Origin: Crocinitomicaceae bacterium
GTDB lineage: Bacteria; Bacteroidota; Bacteroidia; Flavobacteriales_D; Crocinitomicaceae
Length of the DNA: 47,510 nucleotides
Assembly (NCBI GenBank): GCA_022448165.1
Contig: JAKVAS010000002.1
Coordinates: forward strand, 1-47,510
Direction: 5' to 3'
The notes under the pieces are model-generated. The model worked only from the letters and a program-made list of their open reading frames with translations. It did no database searches and was not told where the DNA came from. Within the stretch, counting starts at the first letter, position 1, and each line of letters begins with the position of its first letter. Shown here one piece after another: positions 37,201 through 44,707 of this stretch. The translations under genes were made by a program, and so were the position numbers.

Positions 37201-38216
37201 ATCTGTTTGTTATCTTCATTCAAGGAAAAAGTCCCATCTTCATTCTTATTAACCTGAACAGGCCGAAAGGTCCATTCACCAGATTTTTCCCCAGCAAAGT
37301 AATGCCCCTCAGAAACCGGATAAATTGATGATTCATACTTAACAAAGCGCCCCTCTTTTGCTCCTCGTCTATACTCAACAATCCTCAAAGTTGAATCTAT
37401 CGACGGAGCTCCCTGCTCGATGTATAGCATAGCACCTTTTTCATCAAGCCGATTCTTCAACTCTCGACTAAGAAATGTCCAAACCCCTTCTCTAAGACCT
37501 TTATCAAACATTCCGTGTTTTAACGTATCACCTTTTAAATCGACCCAAGTTGCTTCCCCATCAAGCTTATTATCTTTGATCGTGAAGTATCCTGCAATAC
37601 AATCCTCAACCATCTGACATGCTCCATTTTCATCATAAATACAATAAGGTTCGTAGAGCTGAACATATTTTCCATCAGGAATCGGGTCAAGTACTGGGAT
37701 CAAATCATTCTCTTCAACTTCTTGCAACAACAAAGGATACGGATTGGCAAGAACCGCTTTTCTGAGCTTCTTACTTCTCAAATACTTTTCTTCCTTATTC
37801 TTTTTGTCAAATACTTTGAATCGTTTTCTTTTCCTGTAGCGATGAAACTCTTCCTTTGTAGGCATTGTCCCTAACTTTGGAAAAAAGTTCTTTTTTAACC
37901 TTTTATATGATCGGATCTTTTGAAGCTTGATCGCTCGCTTAAACTCTTGACGCGTCAAAAGCATCGAATCAGGAATCATTCTTCGGCCTCCAACGGCCTC
38001 CAAATATTCTTCATAAGTGTAACTGGCTTCTTTATTTTTATCAGCATGCATAATCCGCCAATATTTATACGACCTCTTACTTTCCACTTTAAATGGATAA
38101 ACAAAAACATCGCTCCCCGCAACAACCATAGTATCGACACCTTGGGACGCCCCATAAAACGGCAAAACACAACATATGACGAAGATAAATCGGACTATTT
38201 TTTTAATAGGTATCAT
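34299..38216 (-). CDS. Giant exported YwqK/MORN-like repeat protein, 1305 aa (paralogue)
   Basis: This is the tandem paralogue of the preceding protein and shares its architecture. A signal peptide with hydrophobic core IVRFIFVICCVLPFYGASQ is followed by VDTMVVAG-VFVYP (IDTLIIDG-FFVYP in the other), a basic region, IPDGKYVQLYEP, long YwqK/MORN-like repeats and a closely similar C-terminal quarter. The latter includes HVYNYYDNGSIQSDG, DPNGKLNKYG and GKRNGRWLSGDLSKTKYLG. The Cys-x-His-x-Asp-His motif is conserved (DCSHSDHYE). The middle is more divergent and more acidic than in its partner. It begins 18 bases after the lipoprotein gene. Export is supported by the signal; final location (periplasm, outer membrane or surface) and function are unknown. 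Confidence 0.85.
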   Translation of the reverse strand: MIPIKKIVRFIFVICCVLPFYGASQGVDTMVVAGSDVFVYPFKVESKRSYKYWRIMHADKNKEASYTYEEYLEAVGGRRMIPDSMLLTRQEFKRAIKLQKIRSYKRLKKNFFPKLGTMPTKEEFHRYRKRKRFKVFDKKNKEEKYLRSKKLRKAVLANPYPLLLQEVEENDLIPVLDPIPDGKYVQLYEPYCIYDENGACQMVEDCIAGYFTIKDNKLDGEATWVDLKGDTLKHGMFDKGLREGVWTFLSRELKNRLDEKGAMLYIEQGAPSIDSTLRIVEYRRGAKEGRFVKYESSIYPVSEGHYFAGEKSGEWTFRPVQVNKNEDGTFSLNEDNKQITEHYFLNTDDSLIVKPIWIRDGMVNTWSNDPEKFNFLPEYDLLRIPGSLYSIAFDQPENLDLEEEVAIREYEYLEEDLYQYNQLHSLQASVFDKVIDENIKRGKAIDSLGAIPKYIGVYEAFYPNGQLAFRYELPGGKLKEEPIIYWDNGRVYDAITFDTDSSHYERKVFDYDGKLYTTIYYDSLGDFKNQMYEEEEQDSIEIDGLMVPDYDYGDYWYYSSYDTLRSENLSEKVMLYRSWSKVDSAILWDGFYDPKTRIRDGNIYAMDGGIITYYYGEFSHDFESWTGKVHDHFGELELETTRSASLSENIEADSIPQYHVRTMYEIFDITYDYVLKRNGEPYSGDLSIDFTKKKAGIGKDMVIELPYHNGLTPERMEKEFDAFKRKGKTKLELEFSQLNSTDYTQDFGKEVFDNVFGGLTGNFFEIEKADRFTYEWDREKSKDLKVKIKKKDVEAYVVRIEGKMIDGKPEGFWRSYDQFGKIVTEVPFTNGQVNGRVKQFSYKMKAKYSEYDYMYEGDMMQDSVPEKRTYFMSNAVDFVNGKRDGKDIVYNWLGEVKSESTYKDGFRSGPSMERNRMATSKSNYEYGELDGYLKTYLTLPGKDSILVYDLNFQEGLLQGESKSYHTNGNISKKGFFLSGQPIDDYNGYDSLGFKYHYVKFKYSFPVEEKIWEENQLSVRYLFDWQDSIRFVPIDITNSESLESMLYDSGLGKGLYDPYYGRPSIVNKSGIDYQLTKYYPNDTVARDGKIEKGKKAGCWEYFSYNGEKLYEANYFDTLLIINDSIRFKSKGIYSEFDSNGEVVYESYIIEKSERYDCSHSDHYEVRQLKTIWQAEDSLNRMNGHVYNYYDNGSIQSDGLMKDGLPTGEWRFYDPNGKLNKYGVYTLGKRNGRWLSGDLSKTKYLGDICLNPNMPDIEDEIKYRENLLDIEVINYRLGKVLNRQFYDVDMNQFIEIEESVEEVEGME

Positions 38217-38234
38217 AGTAAGGATAGGTAGATT

Positions 38235-39176
38235 TTAATGGTGTTTTTCGTATTCAAATGTTTCCAATTGCACATTCTCACCTTGTTTTCCTTTAGCAGA
38301 ACTCACATGTGTCAATCGAATCGGTAAATTATTCTTGTTCAAATCAAAAGTTGAAGTCCGAGCAAATATAAATTTATCTATCGTGAATGTAGAATCAACA
38401 AATCCTTTACACCTACCATCAGCATTCACAAGAAACTCTCTTTTCAACGAAAATGGTGTCTTCTCAAAATCAACTGTTTCGATTAAGTTGGTCTTTCCAT
38501 CGTAGGACATATTCGTTACATTAAACTCGCGCACTCTATTTTCAACTTGATAGATTTTTTGCGGAACTCTCGGATTACCCAACAAAACAACATCTGATGG
38601 TGTTGGGTTTAAAATTGAATCAACCGAGAGTGCACCGAAATGCACCTTATTCAACATACAAAGTAGATAATTCCCATTTTGTTCATTTCTATACGCCGCA
38701 AAATTATCAGTGTATCGTTCTTTATGATGCACAGTATAGAAAGATTCCATATCGTTCGTTGTAGAGGTTATTTTCTTTATATCCGTATAACCGTTTTTAT
38801 CTTTAACGTTAGAATAGTAAAAAGTAACACTTCCGACCTCAGTATTTTCGTAGTATTGAACAATTTGGTATGAGCTCAAATCTCCTTCCTTATCAAAAGA
38901 ATACGTTTTCACTTCCATAGGAAAATTCACTCCACTTGTATCTTGATTTAGCTCAAATGTTCTACGAGTCATTTTCTTTATTTCGTTAACTCGAATGATT
39001 GAATCATTAAACCAAATAGGAAAAGAAACATTTTTCTCAGATTCAGAGAAATAGTTCTGCATATTAAATACAAAAGTAGTTCGCTCGATCTTCTTCCTAC
39101 TTTTCGCGCGTGTTTTTTTCTGAGAACACGCAAGAAGAATGCAAGCAAGTGCTATAAAAGGCCAGTTTCGCGTCAT
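38235..39176 (-). CDS. Lipoprotein heading the giant repeat-protein cluster, 313 aa
   Basis: A short signal ends in the lipobox LLACS, followed by a strongly basic patch (QKKTRAKSRKKIER), then a beta-rich body without a recognised domain. Repeated phrases such as KTYSFDKEGDLSSYQIVQYY and TSTFDLNKNNLPIRL look like strand-turn-strand units with a D-x-x-G/N turn, loosely like the repeats of the two proteins encoded downstream. It is the first gene of the likely operon and should be anchored in the envelope, making it a candidate membrane partner of the two giants. The link is inferred from position only. Confidence 0.78.
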   Translation of the reverse strand: MTRNWPFIALACILLACSQKKTRAKSRKKIERTTFVFNMQNYFSESEKNVSFPIWFNDSIIRVNEIKKMTRRTFELNQDTSGVNFPMEVKTYSFDKEGDLSSYQIVQYYENTEVGSVTFYYSNVKDKNGYTDIKKITSTTNDMESFYTVHHKERYTDNFAAYRNEQNGNYLLCMLNKVHFGALSVDSILNPTPSDVVLLGNPRVPQKIYQVENRVREFNVTNMSYDGKTNLIETVDFEKTPFSLKREFLVNADGRCKGFVDSTFTIDKFIFARTSTFDLNKNNLPIRLTHVSSAKGKQGENVQLETFEYEKHH

Positions 39177-39256
39177 ATTGCCAGTAATATACCAACAATC
39201 TTTCGGTTAAAATTTACTAGATACAAAAATGATTTCGGTTCAAGTCAATTTTAACG

Positions 39257-39264
39257 TAATTTTG
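39257..39264 (+). promoter_or_regulatory. Candidate -7 promoter element almost abutting the ygiQ start
   Basis: TAATTTTG (TAnnTTTG) ends 4 bases before the ATG at 39269. If used, the transcript would start at or inside the first codons, which implies a leaderless mRNA or a downstream start. Confidence 0.4.
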
Positions 39265-39268
39265 CACT

Positions 39269-41212
39269 ATGGAAGAAAGACGGCCAATTACAGATTGGCT
39301 CCCAATTACAAGGGATGAATTAAAAAAAAGGGGTCTCGAAGAAGTCGATGTAGTTATTGTTTCTGGTGATGCATATGTTGATCATCCAGCTTTTGGTACG
39401 GCAGTAATTGGACGAATAATCGAAGATGAGGGATTTTCAGTTGCGATAATCGCTCAACCAAACTGGAAAGATGATCTGCGTGACTTTAAAAAGTTTGGGA
39501 AACCCCGACATTTTTTCGGTGTAACAGCAGGTTGTATGGATTCAATGGTGAATCATTATACCGCAAACAAACGTCTTCGGTCTACGGATGCATACACACC
39601 GGGTGGGACTTCTGGTTTCCGACCTGATTATGCTACAACTGTTTACAGCAAAATTTTAAAAGAGCTTTACCCTGACGTTCCAATTTTAATTGGAGGCATT
39701 GAAGCGTCCTTGCGTCGCGTTACCCATTATGATTATTGGAAAGACCGATTAATGCCTTCTATTCTAGTAGACTCAATGGCAGACATTCTTGTTTACGGAA
39801 TGGGAGATCAACCCTTGCGAGAACTACTTCGTCTTTTGAAAAAAGGAGTTCCTTTCGAAAATCTTCGAACATTAAAACAGGTTGCCTTCTTGCAAGACTC
39901 GAGCGAAGAACTTCCTAAGAATAAACAATGGAAAACCAAGGAGCTTTCCAGTCATGAAACCTGTCTTCAAGACAAAATAAAATTCGCAGCAAATTTCAAG
40001 ACGGTTGAAGTGGAATCCAATAAGTGGGCTGCTGATCGAATTATACAAAAAGTTGGTAATCAAACATTGGTAATTAATCCTCCGTATAAAACAATGACAG
40101 AAGGTGAAATTGATCAATCCTTCGACTTACCTTATACGCGATTGCCTCATCCCAAATACAAAAAACGTGGAACAATTCCGGCCTATGAAATGATAAAGTT
40201 CTCAATCAACATGCACCGTGGGTGTTTTGGTGGTTGTAGCTTCTGTACAATTTCGGCACATCAAGGAAAATTTATTGCTTCACGCAGTGAAAAGTCAATT
40301 TTAAATGAAGTAGATGAAGTTGTAAAACACTCTGAATTTAAAGGATACATCTCTGATTTAGGTGGGCCATCAGCCAACATGTATCGAATGCAAGGAAAAG
40401 ACGAGGATATTTGTGCTCGCTGCTCTAGCCCAAGTTGTATTCACCCTGTAATTTGTAGCAACCTGGACACTTCGCACAAGGCAATGACAGCCCTCTACAA
40501 AAAAGTTGATGCTCTACCCGAAGTTAAAAAGGCATTCGTTGGTTCTGGAATAAGGTACGACTTACTTGTCGATGATTTCAATAAGAATAATGATGATGGA
40601 AATCATGATGAATATATAGAACAGGTAATTACGCGACATGTAAGTGGGCGTTTAAAAGTTGCCCCTGAACATACTTCTGACACGACTCTTCGTGTAATGC
40701 GTAAACCATCCTTTTCATATTTCCATAAGTTCAAACAAAAATTTGACAAAATTTCAGAAAAACATGGATTGAAACAGCAGCTTATTCCTTACTTTATTTC
40801 TTCTCATCCTGGATGTGAAAATGAAGATATGGCCAATTTAGCAGTTGAAACAAAAGATATGGGATTCCAGCTGGAACAAGTTCAAGATTTTACTCCAACA
40901 CCGATGACTGTCGCTACCGTTATCTATTACAGTGGTGTACATCCATATACTCTTAAGCCATACAAAACGGTAAAAAAGAAGGAAGAAAAACTTAACCAAC
41001 GAAGATTCTTCTTTTGGTATAAAAGAGAAAATCACGGTTATATTCGTCAAACATTGAACAAAGCCAATCGTAAAGATTTAGCAGATCAACTAATTGGTGT
41101 TAAGTCTTCAAATAGCAATGGAGAAAAACGCGCTCCAAAATGGTTGGATGAACGAAGAAAAAAAGAAAAAAATAGTAGTCGAAAAAACAGATCTGGAAAA
41201 AAACGCAGCTAA
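39269..41212 (+). CDS. YgiQ family radical SAM protein
   Basis: This 647-aa protein has an N-terminal B12-binding-like/UPF0313 domain (PITDWLPITRDELKKRG, IGGIEASLRRVTHYDYW) and a radical SAM core. The core's 4Fe-4S cluster motif is CFGGCSFC, with Cys319, Cys323 and Cys326. SDLGGPSANMYRMQG, CARCSSPSC and KVAPEHTSDTTLRVMRKP are typical of YgiQ. The C-terminal 40 residues are Lys/Arg-rich. The biochemical role of YgiQ is not established. It stands alone on its strand, divergent from the giant-protein operon. Confidence 0.94.
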   Translation: MEERRPITDWLPITRDELKKRGLEEVDVVIVSGDAYVDHPAFGTAVIGRIIEDEGFSVAIIAQPNWKDDLRDFKKFGKPRHFFGVTAGCMDSMVNHYTANKRLRSTDAYTPGGTSGFRPDYATTVYSKILKELYPDVPILIGGIEASLRRVTHYDYWKDRLMPSILVDSMADILVYGMGDQPLRELLRLLKKGVPFENLRTLKQVAFLQDSSEELPKNKQWKTKELSSHETCLQDKIKFAANFKTVEVESNKWAADRIIQKVGNQTLVINPPYKTMTEGEIDQSFDLPYTRLPHPKYKKRGTIPAYEMIKFSINMHRGCFGGCSFCTISAHQGKFIASRSEKSILNEVDEVVKHSEFKGYISDLGGPSANMYRMQGKDEDICARCSSPSCIHPVICSNLDTSHKAMTALYKKVDALPEVKKAFVGSGIRYDLLVDDFNKNNDDGNHDEYIEQVITRHVSGRLKVAPEHTSDTTLRVMRKPSFSYFHKFKQKFDKISEKHGLKQQLIPYFISSHPGCENEDMANLAVETKDMGFQLEQVQDFTPTPMTVATVIYYSGVHPYTLKPYKTVKKKEEKLNQRRFFFWYKRENHGYIRQTLNKANRKDLADQLIGVKSSNSNGEKRAPKWLDERRKKEKNSSRKNRSGKKRS

Positions 41213-41314
41213 ATATTAGTTTATGATTTGTCTGAACAGTAATATAAATCGCAACTTTCAATTAAATAACACTAGATACAGGTCATAAAGAAAACGAAGC
41301 AAATAATTTTCTTC

Positions 41315-41345
41315 ACAAAAAAAGCCACTCGATAACAAGTGACTT
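41315..41345 (-). terminator. Rho-independent terminator after the TPR protein gene
   Basis: On the minus strand AAGTCACT (41345-41338) pairs with AGTGGCTT (41329-41322), with one G-T wobble and an 8-base loop, followed by seven T. It is 22 bases past the stop at 41368. Confidence 0.85.
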
Positions 41346-41367
41346 TGTTCAGTATTATATTAAATGA

Positions 41368-42345
41368 TTACCTCATATTCGCCATTCGAGTAATCAAATC
41401 AGCTGCTCTTTTCGTTTGCGAAAAATGCGCTGCGGTAACATTCTTGTCAAATTCTGTAGCCTTCTTAAAGTTAAACTCAGCTTTTGTGTAATCTTCCATC
41501 ATAAAATATGCTAATGCGATATTGTAATAAGCTCCAGCGGTAACCTTCCCATTCACGCGAGCCTTTTTTATTTCTGGATCAGACTCCTTCAAGTCAGTCT
41601 CCCAAGCTTTAATTGCCTCGGTAAGATTTGTGTTTCTAGTTGATTTATCTGTTTCCAAAACAGAAGCCTTTAAAACATCAACCGCCTGATTGAACTCATC
41701 ATAATCATATTTTTTAGGCTTAATCTTGATAGCTTTAATCGCCATTGTCCTATTCAAATAGCAGTACTTATTCTCAATCTGACTATTCAAATACTTTACA
41801 GAACTCCCCACAATTGACTTTTTAATCTTAGCAACTTCACTGTTATAATTCTTTTTAGCATCTGTTGCATTAACCGTGCTCGTTCCGGAAACATTTGATG
41901 TTCCATTCTTAACTCCTGAATGAATAACAACTCCTTCCCTATTGCTAACAGTAACATTCACTTTATAGGTGTATTTTCCGTCATATCGATATGTATACGT
42001 CGTTCTCTTTACACCGTCTTTTTCACTTGTATATGAATCTTTCTTATACTCAGGAATTGTAAACTCGGTTGGGTAAACCGTATACTTCACAATCACACCA
42101 GCCGCATCTCTGTTAGGCATTTTTTCCAAGCCTTCCAATGTAGAAGCACCTCGAACTTGATCCATTATATATGCATTGTTATTTGGAACAATAGACTCTA
42201 CATAATAAGATTGTAATTCTTGCAAGGTCATATCGGAAGGTGGTTGCTCATAACTGTATCTTCCACATCCTTCTTTATTGATTTTCTGTGCACTTACCCC
42301 TCCCATAAGAAGTAACGCAATAAATAGTAGTAATCGTTCTTTCAT
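41368..42345 (-). CDS. Exported TPR-containing protein, 325 aa
   Basis: The protein has a Sec signal (MKERLLLFIALLLMGGVSAQ). It then has an N-terminal region with a conserved-looking YSYEQPPSDMTLQEL segment, a central beta-rich part with a Ser/Thr/Asn-rich patch near residues 145-160, and C-terminal helices. Within these, AGAYYNIALAYFMMEDYTKAEFNFKKA is a clear tetratricopeptide unit, cited here by its core YYNIALAYFMMEDYTKAE. TPR domains mediate protein-protein contact, so a periplasmic scaffold role is plausible. I do not recognise the N-terminal part. It lies downstream of the rplY terminator and upstream of its own. Confidence 0.82.
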   Translation of the reverse strand: MKERLLLFIALLLMGGVSAQKINKEGCGRYSYEQPPSDMTLQELQSYYVESIVPNNNAYIMDQVRGASTLEGLEKMPNRDAAGVIVKYTVYPTEFTIPEYKKDSYTSEKDGVKRTTYTYRYDGKYTYKVNVTVSNREGVVIHSGVKNGTSNVSGTSTVNATDAKKNYNSEVAKIKKSIVGSSVKYLNSQIENKYCYLNRTMAIKAIKIKPKKYDYDEFNQAVDVLKASVLETDKSTRNTNLTEAIKAWETDLKESDPEIKKARVNGKVTAGAYYNIALAYFMMEDYTKAEFNFKKATEFDKNVTAAHFSQTKRAADLITRMANMR

Positions 42346-42426
42346 CTTTCTTAATTAATAGGCTATTCTACGGTTGAGTCACGAATATAATGGATTAAAA
42401 GAAACATAGTCAACAAACTTTCATGC

Positions 42427-42458
42427 AAAAAAAAGCCTCGGTCCAATAACCGAGGCTT
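42427..42458 (-). terminator. rplY: Rho-independent terminator after rplY
   Basis: AAGCCTCGG (42433-42441) pairs with CCGAGGCTT (42450-42458) around an 8-base loop, with eight T following on the minus strand. It is 22 bases past the rplY stop. Confidence 0.92.
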
Positions 42459-42480
42459 ATATTCTTTAAAGATCCACTGC

Positions 42481-43086
42481 TTATTCTGCTGCTTCTCCTT
42501 CTGCTTCTGCTGTTTCTTCCTCTTCTTCTTCCTCTGTTGATGCTCCACGCGCCATCTTAACACTCACAACCACTGCACTTGCAGGCTCACGGAATTCAAC
42601 ACCTTCAACTTTCAAATCAGAAATACGAACTGATTCTCCAATTTTCATTTCAGATACATCTACAAGAACTTCTTCTGGAATAGCACCAGGAAGACCAATA
42701 ACACGTAACTTACGGTAAGGTTGTCTTAATTTACCACCATTCATTACACCAATTGCAGCCCCTGTTGTTCTCAAAGGAAGGCTTAATTTAACCGCTTTCT
42801 TTTCATCTAATTCAAGGAAATCAACATGAACAGGCTTATCTGTTACTGGGTGCATTTGTAAATCTTGAATGATTGCAACTTTCTTAGTTCCATCAACATC
42901 AATTTCTACTTGGTAAACATCTGGCGAAAAGATAATTTTCTCCATGTCTACAGACCTTACAGAAAAGTGAGTTTGTTCACCTTGTCCATAAAGCACACAA
43001 GGTACGTTCCCAGCATTCCTTACTGCTTTCGCGTCCTTTTTCCCTACGCTCGTTCTAGCCGAACCGCTCAATTGCGCTTTTTTCAT
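42481..43086 (-). CDS. rplY: 50S ribosomal protein L25/general stress protein Ctc
   Basis: This 201-aa protein is the long (Ctc/TL5-type) form of L25, which binds 5S rRNA. It starts MKKAQLSGSARTSVGKKDAK and contains NVPCVLYGQGEQTHFSV and PVTDKPVHVDFLELDE in the N-terminal RNA-binding domain. A C-terminal beta domain follows with GLPGAIPEEVLVDVSEMKIG. The tail is a Glu/Ala-rich acidic run. It lies 24 bases after prs, a pairing found in many bacteria, and ends at a strong terminator. Confidence 0.96.
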   Translation of the reverse strand: MKKAQLSGSARTSVGKKDAKAVRNAGNVPCVLYGQGEQTHFSVRSVDMEKIIFSPDVYQVEIDVDGTKKVAIIQDLQMHPVTDKPVHVDFLELDEKKAVKLSLPLRTTGAAIGVMNGGKLRQPYRKLRVIGLPGAIPEEVLVDVSEMKIGESVRISDLKVEGVEFREPASAVVVSVKMARGASTEEEEEEETAEAEGEAAE

Positions 43087-43110
43087 TATATATGATTTAT
43101 TTGTTATTTA

Positions 43111-44043
43111 CTAAATTATAAAGTGTGAGCTAATAGACTCATTTTTCACCATTTTGTCAATTACATCAGAAAACAATTTTGATACAGAAAGCACTCTAAT
43201 TTTATCATGCTCTGACTTTAATGGAATTGTATCTGTTACGATCAGTTCCGTAATTGCTGATTTTGTTAACCTTTCATATGCAGGTCCAGATAATACCGCA
43301 TGCGTACAAAATGCACGAACACTCTTTGCTCCTTTTGCCATGAATAAATCCGCAGCCTTTGTCAATGTACCGGCCGTATCAATCATATCATCCACTAAAA
43401 CAACATCTTTTCCACTAACATCCCCGATAACTGTCATTTCAGCAACTTCATTTGCCTTCTTACGTTGCTTATGACAAATTGCTAAACCAATATCCAATTG
43501 CTTTGCATATGAATTTGCTCGTTTAGCTCCCCCTGCATCAGGAGCGGCCATAATCAAGTTACCCGTATTCATTTTCTCTATTTCCGGGAAGAAAATTGTT
43601 GAACCAAACAAGTGATCTACTGGAACCTCAAAGAATCCTTGAATTTGATCCGCATGCAAGTCCATTGTCATAATTCGATCAATCCCCGCAGCCATAAACA
43701 TGTTTGCTACTAGACGTGCACCAATAGCAACTCTTGGTTTGTCCTTTCGATCTTGTCGTGCAAATCCGAAATAAGGAACAACTACGATGATTTTTCTAGC
43801 AGAGGCTCTTTTAGCCGCATCAACCATCAATAATAATTCAAACAAATTTTCCGAAGGCGGCATCGTTGACTGAATCAAGAAAACATCTTGACCACGAACA
43901 GTCTCTTCAAAAGAAGGTTGAAATTCCCCATCGCTAAAATCCGTAACCTTCACGTTACCAAGGTCTACATTGTATTCCTTCGCGATTTTTTCGGCCAATT
44001 GACGAGACGCTCGTCCTGCAAATATTTTTACTCCCACAGACAC
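43111..44043 (-). CDS. prs: Ribose-phosphate pyrophosphokinase
   Basis: Prs makes PRPP from ribose-5-phosphate and ATP for nucleotide, His and Trp synthesis. I favour the GTG at 44043 (310 aa, VSVGVKIFAGRASRQLAEK). No ATG is available, and the upstream TTG at 44064 is overlapped by a -7 promoter element, so it would lie before the transcription start. FGFARQDRKDKPR carries the flexible ATP-binding loop and VVLVDDMIDTAGTL is the PRPP-binding signature; DLHADQIQGFF is also diagnostic. It is likely co-transcribed with rplY. Confidence 0.95.
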   Translation of the reverse strand: MSVGVKIFAGRASRQLAEKIAKEYNVDLGNVKVTDFSDGEFQPSFEETVRGQDVFLIQSTMPPSENLFELLLMVDAAKRASARKIIVVVPYFGFARQDRKDKPRVAIGARLVANMFMAAGIDRIMTMDLHADQIQGFFEVPVDHLFGSTIFFPEIEKMNTGNLIMAAPDAGGAKRANSYAKQLDIGLAICHKQRKKANEVAEMTVIGDVSGKDVVLVDDMIDTAGTLTKAADLFMAKGAKSVRAFCTHAVLSGPAYERLTKSAITELIVTDTIPLKSEHDKIRVLSVSKLFSDVIDKMVKNESISSHFII

Positions 44044-44061
44044 AAATAATGAATGAAGGCG

Positions 44062-44069
44062 CAAATTTA
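44062..44069 (-). promoter_or_regulatory. Candidate -7 promoter element for prs-rplY
   Basis: The minus strand reads TAAATTTG (TAnnTTTG), 18 bases before the proposed GTG start at 44043. A perfect 12-base palindrome ATATCATGATAT (44075-44086) lies just upstream, in the -33 to -7 spacer region. Confidence 0.5.
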
Positions 44070-44143
44070 GGGAAATATCATGATATCCGCATCACAAAAC
44101 ATCAGTAAAAACTGGGAAAAATCGAAGTTCTTCAATCATTCTT

Positions 44144-44707
44144 TCAAAAATCAAAGAAGCCCCCCTTCTTTTTCTTTCCTTTTTTTCGACCATTAAACTC
44201 AACATCTCGGTCATTAACAATCCCTAACCGCAAAGAAATGAAGAACTTATTCGTCTCTAAACTAGTTGGTAGAGCAGGAAAAAAATGATACCCTGATTGA
44301 AGGTGTAACAACCAAAATTTGAATCCAATTACTGGAGCAATTCCGACTCTAGAATCATCAAAATTAGTTCTAAACACAACGTTTCCACCATAAGTTAAAC
44401 CAAAACGATGCGGCTTCACCCAATATCCAATGTCATATCCAAGCACATTTCGTCTAAAATTATAATTAAGCCCCATGTGTCCCGCATGCGTTAATGATTG
44501 TTTCAAAGAAATCTGTTTCCATTGTCGTTCTATTCCAAATTCAAAAACATTATACTTTCCTCGCTGAATCCCTATATAAGGTCCCGTCTTCTTTATACTT
44601 AAATCTATCAATGGTTTTTTTACCCCATCTGATGCACCTTGCTGAGCATTCATGCTTACATAGCATAAAACAAAAATTAAGCTTAGAATAACTTTACTTC
44701 TCCACAT
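44144..44707 (-). CDS. Exported beta-rich protein of unknown function, 187 aa
   Basis: The protein has a Sec signal (VILSLIFVLCYVSMNAQQ) and a body of alternating strands with many aromatic residues, for example VLGYDIGYWVKPHRFGLTYGG, cited by its core YDIGYWVKPHRFGL. This suggests a small outer-membrane barrel. The end is unusual: a Lys/Gly-rich run (GRKKGKKKKGG) followed by FFDF. The start overlaps the cvpA stop by 14 bases, so translation is probably coupled. No family was recognised. Confidence 0.78.
   Translation of the reverse strand: MWRSKVILSLIFVLCYVSMNAQQGASDGVKKPLIDLSIKKTGPYIGIQRGKYNVFEFGIERQWKQISLKQSLTHAGHMGLNYNFRRNVLGYDIGYWVKPHRFGLTYGGNVVFRTNFDDSRVGIAPVIGFKFWLLHLQSGYHFFPALPTSLETNKFFISLRLGIVNDRDVEFNGRKKGKKKKGGFFDF

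Noticed and set aside
30464-38216. Giant repeat proteins as a toxin-antitoxin system, following the YwqK antitoxin label often given to such repeats.
   Set aside because: Both have signal peptides, are over 1200 aa, and are not paired with a small toxin gene. The repeat similarity alone does not support an antitoxin role.
37920-38231. Plus-strand 103-aa frame antisense to the start of the 1305-aa gene.
   Set aside because: The opposite strand carries a signal peptide and conserved paralogous sequence; this frame is a shadow.
30464-39176. Type IX secretion substrates on the cell surface.
   Set aside because: Neither giant ends in the conserved C-terminal sorting domain (no gliding-type A or B signature), so only Sec export is supported.
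42363-42563. Minus-strand 66-aa Lys/Gln-rich frame.
   Set aside because: It is an out-of-frame reading of the Glu-rich tail of rplY and runs through the rplY terminator.
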